From Vagococcus proximus (lineage in GTDB: Bacteria; Bacillota; Bacilli; Lactobacillales; Vagococcaceae), in assembly GCF_029143285.1 (NCBI RefSeq), contig NZ_JAPDSH010000001.1, positions 124,001 to 188,000 on the forward strand: 64,000 bases of DNA, in the 5' to 3' direction. Both the position numbers and the translations under genes were made by a program. Of this stretch, positions 59,361 to 64,000 are shown in pieces. Under the pieces are notes generated by a model. That model saw only the letters and a program-made list of their open reading frames with translations, searched no databases and had not been told where the DNA came from. The stretch's first letter is position 1, and each line of letters starts with the position of its first letter.

Positions 59361-60323
59361 TTATTTACGTTGTTGTTTACCAGCATTACGACCGTTTTTT
59401 GGTTGTTTATTATTTAACTGAGCGTTTCTTGGCTTAGCTGATTTTGTTTGGTACGTTTTATTGACTTCTTTTGGTTTTTCGGTAGGTGTCACAACGGCTT
59501 TAGGAGGATTCTTTTTGAATTCTTCCGCAATTTGTTTACGAATACGTGGTTTTTGGTAAAGATTTGAAATCAGTGTTTGGATACAGCTGAAAATCCCTCC
59601 AACTACCCAGTAAAGTGTTACGCCGGCAGGTGAACTTAATGAAATAAACCCAATCATCATTGGAGACATGAATAACATCATCTTCATTTGTTTTTTCTGT
59701 TCCTCTGACATGCCAATTGTACTCAAGTAACTTTGTAATAAGTAACTTAAAGCAGCTAGGACTGTTAGGATCATATTTGGTTTACCTAAGTTAATTCCTA
59801 AGAAAGTAGCACTTTCAATACCAGGCATATACTTGATCGTAAAGAATAGAGCAGTAAAGATTGGCATTTGAATAAGGAGTGGTAAACATCCCATTCCACC
59901 AAACATACTCATGTTATTGTCTTTGTATAAAGCTTGGAGCTCTTGATTGGCAGCCATTTGTTCTTGAGGTGTTGTTGCTGCTTTTTGTTTTGCTTGAATA
60001 GCAGACATCTGCGGTTTCAAGTATTGCATTTTTTCTGATTGATAGCTGGCTTTTTTAGTTTGGTGTAAGCCAAGTGGCAGGATAATCGCACGTACAATTA
60101 AGGTAAAGACGATAACGGCTAATCCATAATTTCCACTAAAGATATCAACGAAATAGTTGATTAAATGACTCATTGGTTCTACTAAGAGGTTGTACATCCA
60201 GCCATCACCAGTTGGTTTTCCAATATTTGGACCAGACTTATAAGTTTGGACACAACCTGATAACGTTAAAACTAATCCGAAAAGTCCTGATGCTAAAAGA
60301 CCTTTTTTAAGCGATTTTTTCAT
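59361..60323 (-). CDS. yidC: Membrane protein insertase YidC (second-paralogue type, lipoprotein)
   Basis: Inserts and folds membrane proteins, alone or with Sec. Signal peptide with lipobox LSGC (Cys about 24), five membrane segments, and the core blocks GNYGLAVIVFTLIVRAIILPL (with the groove Arg), MGCLPLLIQMPIFTALFF and GVTLYWVVGGIFSCIQTL. The C-terminal 60 residues are highly basic (about 260-320), the feature that lets YidC2 of streptococci bind ribosomes. It is not next to rnpA, but beside acylphosphatase, the usual YidC2 setting. Start ATG at 60323 behind AAAGGAAG. Confidence 0.93.
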   Translation of the reverse strand: MKKSLKKGLLASGLFGLVLTLSGCVQTYKSGPNIGKPTGDGWMYNLLVEPMSHLINYFVDIFSGNYGLAVIVFTLIVRAIILPLGLHQTKKASYQSEKMQYLKPQMSAIQAKQKAATTPQEQMAANQELQALYKDNNMSMFGGMGCLPLLIQMPIFTALFFTIKYMPGIESATFLGINLGKPNMILTVLAALSYLLQSYLSTIGMSEEQKKQMKMMLFMSPMMIGFISLSSPAGVTLYWVVGGIFSCIQTLISNLYQKPRIRKQIAEEFKKNPPKAVVTPTEKPKEVNKTYQTKSAKPRNAQLNNKQPKNGRNAGKQQRK

Positions 60324-60363
60324 TATATTCTTCCTTTACTTCTAAATTTACTGATAATGTTAA

Positions 60364-60392
60364 CTATAATAGATTATGACTTAATTTTCAAT
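60364..60392 (-). promoter_or_regulatory. Promoter of yidC
   Basis: Minus strand TTGAAA (60392-60387), 17-base spacer, TATAGT (60369-60364). Confidence 0.7.
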
Positions 60393-60460
60393 CAAATAAA
60401 AAAATAAACAGAAAGCGTATTCCTTGTTTAATTATTTCTTAAGGATTAGGTGAGATGACT

Positions 60461-60736
60461 TTAATAGGTGACATCAAAAGCTGTATAGTTTGGTAGAACA
60501 TCTACAAAGTTAATTATCACATTATCAACGCGACCGCTTGGTGTGGGAGAAGCTTCTACTAAGGAAATGAATTTCTTTAATTTTGTTTCATCACCTGTTG
60601 CTTCTATATAAACAGAACCATCGGGTAAATTTTTTACAATACCTTTAATGCGAAGTCTGTCCGCTACCATTTTAGTAGTGATACGAAACCCGACATGCTG
60701 CACTCTTCCTTGAACTGTTAATTTTACATGATTCAT
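60461..60736 (-). CDS. acyP: Acylphosphatase
   Basis: Small enzyme hydrolysing acyl phosphates. 91 residues with the phosphate loop GRVQHVGFR (catalytic Arg about residue 19) and the catalytic Asn in GIVKNLPDGSVYIEATG (about 37). AGGAGG precedes the ATG. It is divergent from the SpoU methyltransferase gene and upstream of yidC, which has its own promoter. Confidence 0.94.
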   Translation of the reverse strand: MNHVKLTVQGRVQHVGFRITTKMVADRLRIKGIVKNLPDGSVYIEATGDETKLKKFISLVEASPTPSGRVDNVIINFVDVLPNYTAFDVTY

Positions 60737-60774
60737 TAATAACTGCCTCCTATAAAAGTTAATGTGATACTATT

Positions 60775-60802
60775 ATTGTACGATATTCTTCTAGTTATAC
60801 AA
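60775..60802 (-). promoter_or_regulatory. Promoter of acyP
   Basis: Minus strand TTGTAT (60802-60797), 16-base spacer, TACAAT (60780-60775). Confidence 0.6.
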
Positions 60803-60840
60803 CTGAAATATGGATTAGTATAGTAGGAATAAGAAGAGAA

Positions 60841-60849
60841 TGCTATAAT
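60841..60849 (+). promoter_or_regulatory. Extended -10 promoter of the SpoU methyltransferase gene
   Basis: TGC-TATAAT with TATAAT at 60844-60849, 40 bases before the start; no clear -35. Confidence 0.5.
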
Positions 60850-60888
60850 TGATGGATAATAAAATTATAAAGTTAGGTGACGACTGAA

Positions 60889-61650
60889 ATGAAAGAAATT
60901 ACATCTACTAAGAATGCTTATATAAAAGAATTAAAAAAATTAGATAAGAAAAAATACCGTGATGAAACAAATCGTTACATCGTTGAAGGTGAACATTTAG
61001 TCCAGGAAGCAATAAAAGCTGGCGCGGCAATAGAGGGCGTTCTTTGTACTGAAACAGGGCAAATGTTATATGAAGATATGGCAAAAGAAGTGTGTATTGA
61101 AGACGTTTATTTAGTGACAGAAGAAGTGATGAAGAGCTTGTCATCTGTACCAGCTCCACAAGGTATTATAGCTGTAATCAGAAAAGGAAAAGAAGAGGCG
61201 ATTCCTCAATCAGGGACGTTCCTTCTATTAGATGGCGTTCAAGATCCGGGGAATGTTGGTACAATGATCCGAACAGCTGATGCTGCAGGAATTAAGACTG
61301 TTATTTTAGGTGAAGGAACGGCTGATATATATAATTCCAAAGTTTTACGTTCTATGCAAGGTAGTCATTTTCATGTAACCGTTCGTCAAGCTGTCTTAAC
61401 GGAAGTGATTGCCGAGATGAAAGAAAATAATATTCAAGTTTACGGAACAGAATTAAATCCAGAAGCTGTCTCGTACCGAACAGTGGAAAAAGCAAATGAA
61501 TTTGCTCTTGTTATGGGAAATGAAGGACAGGGTGTATCCAAAGAAGTATTAGCCTTAACAGATAAACAATTATATATTCCGATTGTGGGTCAAGCTGAGT
61601 CATTGAATGTTGCTATTGCAGCGGGAATTTTAATGTTTTCATTAACTTAA
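60889..61650 (+). CDS. TrmH/SpoU family RNA 2'-O-methyltransferase
   Basis: SPOUT-fold methyltransferase acting on rRNA or tRNA ribose. N-terminal substrate-binding domain (L30e-like, RYIVEGEHLVQEAI), then the three SpoU motifs: NVGTMIRTADAAG, ALVMGNEGQGVSKEV and IPIVGQAESLNVAIAAGI, the last forming the trefoil knot. 253 residues from the ATG at 60889, which sits 8 bases after AGGTGA; the GTG at 60877 overlaps that site. The RNA target cannot be told from sequence. The acyP-yidC pair is divergent, a conserved Lactobacillales arrangement. Confidence 0.9.
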   Translation: MKEITSTKNAYIKELKKLDKKKYRDETNRYIVEGEHLVQEAIKAGAAIEGVLCTETGQMLYEDMAKEVCIEDVYLVTEEVMKSLSSVPAPQGIIAVIRKGKEEAIPQSGTFLLLDGVQDPGNVGTMIRTADAAGIKTVILGEGTADIYNSKVLRSMQGSHFHVTVRQAVLTEVIAEMKENNIQVYGTELNPEAVSYRTVEKANEFALVMGNEGQGVSKEVLALTDKQLYIPIVGQAESLNVAIAAGILMFSLT

Positions 61651-61755
61651 AATGACAATTCTTACGATTTGTTTAATTTAAGGTGCTTAAATGGACTGTT
61701 ATATCTGTTGGTGGTAAGATTAAGATGTAGTAAAAGTATATCTTAATGGAAAAGG

Positions 61756-62265
61756 ATGATGAATGGATTGAAGCATGATTGGCAAGCCGATGAAGAGTAC
61801 ATGTCGTATATTGAAGATTTAATTAACACTGAAGAAGTTCAAAAGTTGGGTGAATTTACGCAGCATCACTATTCAACGCGTTTGGAACATTCGATTTCAG
61901 TATCATATATCAGTTACCGTTTAGCTAAGAAATGGAAAGGGAATGCGCGTTCCACTGCTCGTGCGGGATTGCTACATGATCTGTTTCACTATGATTGGCG
62001 CACCGAAGAGTATGATGGCGGTACCCATGCTTATGTTCACCCTCGCGTGGCCGTAAAAAATGCAGAAAAAATTACAGAGTTGTCAGATTTAGAACGTGAC
62101 ATTATAATTAAGCATATGTGGTTGGCAACAATTGCCCCTCCGCGTTATAAAGAAAGCTATATCGTAACGATGGTCGATAAATACTGTGCAGTAAACGAAG
62201 TGGTTGTGCCAGTTTATCACAATGCGAAACATAAAGTGACGTCGTTTTTTAAAATGGCGAGCTAA
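61756..62265 (+). CDS. HD domain protein (putative phosphohydrolase)
   Basis: A 169-residue HD-fold protein. Metal ligands are visible: His in RLEHSISVS, the His-Asp pair in GLLHDLFHYDW, and a later His in IIIKHMWLA with a final Asp in TMVDKYCAV, so the site looks complete. Relatives hydrolyse nucleotides or cyclic nucleotides, but the substrate is unknown. Start is uncertain: tandem ATGs at 61756 and 61759 lie almost on top of AAAGG, and TTG 61768 (11 bases away) would remove four residues. It is followed by a terminator. Confidence 0.83.
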   Translation: MMNGLKHDWQADEEYMSYIEDLINTEEVQKLGEFTQHHYSTRLEHSISVSYISYRLAKKWKGNARSTARAGLLHDLFHYDWRTEEYDGGTHAYVHPRVAVKNAEKITELSDLERDIIIKHMWLATIAPPRYKESYIVTMVDKYCAVNEVVVPVYHNAKHKVTSFFKMAS

Positions 62266-62276
62266 TCTAAGCAAGT

Positions 62277-62313
62277 AAAAAACAGTCAAAGCAAAGTCTA
62301 TTGGCTGTTTTTA
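62277..62313 (+). terminator. Intrinsic terminator after the HD gene
   Basis: AAAAACAGTCAA pairs with TTGGCTGTTTTT around an AGCAAAGTCTA loop. Confidence 0.78.
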
Positions 62314-62350
62314 TTTTGAAAGAGACAGAAGGAAGTGGGGAGGTTAAGGT

Positions 62351-62683
62351 ATGAACGAAAGCGACTGTAAAGAACGTCAATTTCAGCTGTGTCCCAAATT
62401 TGAAAAAACATTCTCGATTTTAGGCAAACGCTGGAATGGTTTAATTATTGATGTTTTACTTGAGGAAGGCTGTCAGCGTTTTAGTGAATTAGCTTTGAAA
62501 ATTCCTGAAGTGAGTGACCGAGTTTTAGTTGAACGACTCAAAGAATTAGAAGCGAATGAGATTGTAACACGTTGTGAAGATTGTAAAAATAGTAAAAAAG
62601 TGGATTATTGTCTGACAGAAAAAGGGAAAGATTTGAAGCAAGTTATGTCAGAAATCCAAACGTGGGCTGAAAAGTGGATTTAG
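62351..62683 (+). CDS. HxlR family transcriptional regulator
   Basis: Winged helix MarR-like regulator of 110 residues. The HxlR pattern is clear: CPKFEKTFSILGKRWNGLIIDVLL, RFSELALKIPEVSDRVLVERLKELE (recognition helix) and VDYCLTEKGKDL (wing and helix 5). Cys at residues 6, 14 and further on suggest a redox or electrophile sensor like YodB/HypR, though this is inference. GGGGAGG precedes the ATG. No obvious target gene is adjacent. Confidence 0.9.
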   Translation: MNESDCKERQFQLCPKFEKTFSILGKRWNGLIIDVLLEEGCQRFSELALKIPEVSDRVLVERLKELEANEIVTRCEDCKNSKKVDYCLTEKGKDLKQVMSEIQTWAEKWI

Positions 62684-62744
62684 TCAGTCTGAACTTGACC
62701 TAGCCATGTTATTCATGTAGACTAATTGGTAATAGAAGAAAAAC

Positions 62745-62990
62745 ATTGCGGGAAACTAGTAATTTAGTTATGAGATGTCTCAGGGAGCATTGGCCACTGA
62801 CTGAAAGCCAAGCACGGATCACTAAATGAATTCACTTCCTAAGTTGTCTAACTAAACATTAGACCGGTGTCGTAGGACATCGTTACCAACAATAAAGTGT
62901 ATGGCAAAGTTTAACTTTGCTATAAAATAGGATGGTACCGCGAGATCTCGTTCCTTATATATAAGGAATGGGGTCTTTTTTTGTTTTCCT
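62745..62990 (+). promoter_or_regulatory. T-box riboswitch of pheS
   Basis: tRNA-Phe-sensing leader. T-box core AGGATGGTACCGCGA at 62929-62943; terminator GATCTCGTTCCTT with AAGGAATGGGGTC and a T-run to about 62983. In stem I the basal helix GGAA/TTCC (62751-62754 with 62836-62839), AGTA (62758-62761) and upper helix TTTAGT/ACTAAA (62763-62768 with 62821-62826) frame the specifier TTC (phenylalanine) at 62831-62833, followed by the expected purine. Confidence 0.93.
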
Positions 62991-63018
62991 CAATTATAAA
63001 AAAAGGAGTGACAGAGAC

Positions 63019-64000
63019 ATGTCTTTAAAACAGCAATTAGAAGCGTTAAAAGAAGAAACATTACAAAAGATTTCAGCAAGTGATGCGTTAAATGATTTGA
63101 ATCAAATCCGTGTTGAAACATTAGGTAAAAAAGGTCCAATCACAGAAGTATTACGTGGGATGAAAGATTTATCTGCAGAGGAGCGCCCAGTAGTAGGGAG
63201 CTTTGCCAATGAAATTCGTGACCATTTAACAGAAAAATTAGAAGAAAAGAAAGTTCAATTAGAAGAATTAGAATTGAACCGTAAACTTGCTAAAGAAACA
63301 CTTGATGTAACGCTTCCAGGTAAAGAATTAGTTCAAGGAACAAGCCATGTTCTAACACAAACAATGACAGAGATGGAAGATATTTTCTTAGGAATGGGCT
63401 ACCAAATTGTGGAAGGCTTTGAAGTAGAACAAGATGAGTATAATTTTGAGCGTATGAATTTACCAAAAGATCACCCAGCTCGTGATATGCAAGATACGTT
63501 CTACATTACAGAAGAGTTGTTATTAAGAACACATACCTCTCCAGTTCAAGCTCGTACAATGGAAAAACACGATTTTTCTAAAGGTCCTCTTCGTATGATT
63601 AGTCCAGGTAAAGTATTCCGTCGTGATAGCGATGATGCAACACATAGTCATCAATTCCACCAAATCGAAGGATTAGTCGTGGATAAAAATATTACAATGG
63701 GCGATTTAAAAGGTACCCTTGAAGTAGTTATGAAAAAAATGTTTGGTGATGACCGTGAAATTCGTCTACGTCCAAGTTACTTCCCATTTACTGAGCCTTC
63801 AGTTGAAGTGGATGTGAGCTGTTTCAAATGTGGCGGTAAAGGATGTAACGTTTGTAAAGAAACTGGTTGGATTGAGATTTTAGGAGCGGGTATGGTTCAT
63901 CCTAACGTCCTTAAAATGTCTGGTATTGACCCAACAGTATACAGTGGGTTTGCTTTTGGTATGGGGCCAGACCGTATTGCAATGTTACGTTACGGGGTTA
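63019..64000 (+). CDS. pheS: Phenylalanyl-tRNA synthetase alpha subunit, 3' end outside window
   Basis: Catalytic subunit of the heterotetrameric class II enzyme. 327 residues are visible out of about 345. N-terminal coiled coil (residues 1-85), then the catalytic domain with motif 2 ([27 protein letters not shown]), the [13 protein letters not shown] loop, and motif 3 beginning [17 protein letters not shown] at the window edge. AAAGGAGTG precedes the ATG. Controlled by the T-box; pheT should follow outside the window. Confidence 0.96.
   Translation, partial: MSLKQQLEALKEETLQKISASDALNDLNQIRVETLGKKGPITEVLRGMKDLSAEERPVVGSFANEIRDHLTEKLEEKKVQLEELELNRKLAKETLDVTLPGKELVQGTSHVLTQTMTEMEDIFLGMGYQIVEGFEVEQDEYNFERMNLPKDHPARDMQDTFYITEELLLRTHTSPVQARTMEKHDFSKGPLRMISPGKVFRRDSDDATHSHQFHQIEGLVVDKNITMGDLKGTLEVVMKKMFGDDREIRLRPSYFPFTEPSVEVDVSCFKCGGKGCNVCKETGWIEILGAGMVHPNVLKMSGIDPTVYSGFAFGMGPDRIAMLRYGV

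Overview
The window is a stretch of chromosome from a low-GC Gram-positive bacterium of the order Lactobacillales, most likely in the Enterococcaceae (Enterococcus/Vagococcus-like). This rests on the AT-rich codon use, strong AGGAGG-type ribosome binding sites, TTGACA/TATAAT promoters (many with an extended TGn -10), CIRCE and T-box regulation, PolC-type replicase, DnaB/DnaI helicase loading and a CovRS/ArlRS-type two-component system. Genus is inference. No mobile element, phage, CRISPR array, tRNA or rRNA gene was seen; nearly everything is core genome, and I found no convincing new multi-gene system.

Layout. 1-12.5 kb: translation, envelope and replication genes rpsB (5' end missing), tsf, pyrH, frr, uppS, cdsA, rseP, proS, polC, broken into units by terminators. 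12.6-13.4 kb: a metallophosphoesterase on the minus strand, convergent with polC. 13.5-18.9 kb: the rimP-nusA-rnpM-ylxQ-infB-rbfA operon, with a strong promoter and a terminator-like attenuator in its leader. 19-22.2 kb: truB-ribF and hemW. 22.3-24.1 kb, minus strand: an overlooked 55-residue membrane protein and a YfcC-type carrier with a possible ArgR operator upstream. 24.5-29.6 kb: hrcA-grpE-dnaK-dnaJ, with two CIRCE operators. 29.6-36 kb: an orphan zinc-type binding lipoprotein, alr, nrdI, an AEC carrier, a CshB-like helicase and an alpha/beta hydrolase. 36-41.4 kb: an unrecognised protein, T-box-controlled alaS, a GNAT protein and a HAD phosphatase. 41.5-45.3 kb: a disordered protein of unknown function, murC, a MaoC-like hot-dog protein lacking the usual His, and a Bax-inhibitor-1 protein. 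45.3-53.5 kb: polA-mutM-coaE, nrdR-dnaB-dnaI, yceD-rpmF. 53.6-57.4 kb: gnd and a two-component system. 57.4-60.8 kb, minus strand: phosphate transporter with its PhoU-like partner, yidC (second-paralogue type), acylphosphatase. 60.8-64 kb: SpoU methyltransferase, HD protein, HxlR regulator, and T-box-controlled pheS (3' end missing).

Several coding starts were moved from the longest reading frame to the codon behind the real Shine-Dalgarno site. For yfcC and the CshB-like helicase the upstream ATG lies inside the promoter -10 box and cannot be used. The most useful second-look items are the nusA-operon attenuator, the paired promoter/CIRCE arrangement, the candidate ARG box upstream of yfcC, the small membrane protein gene, the cysteine-free DnaI, the MaoC-like protein with an altered active site, and the disordered protein before murC.
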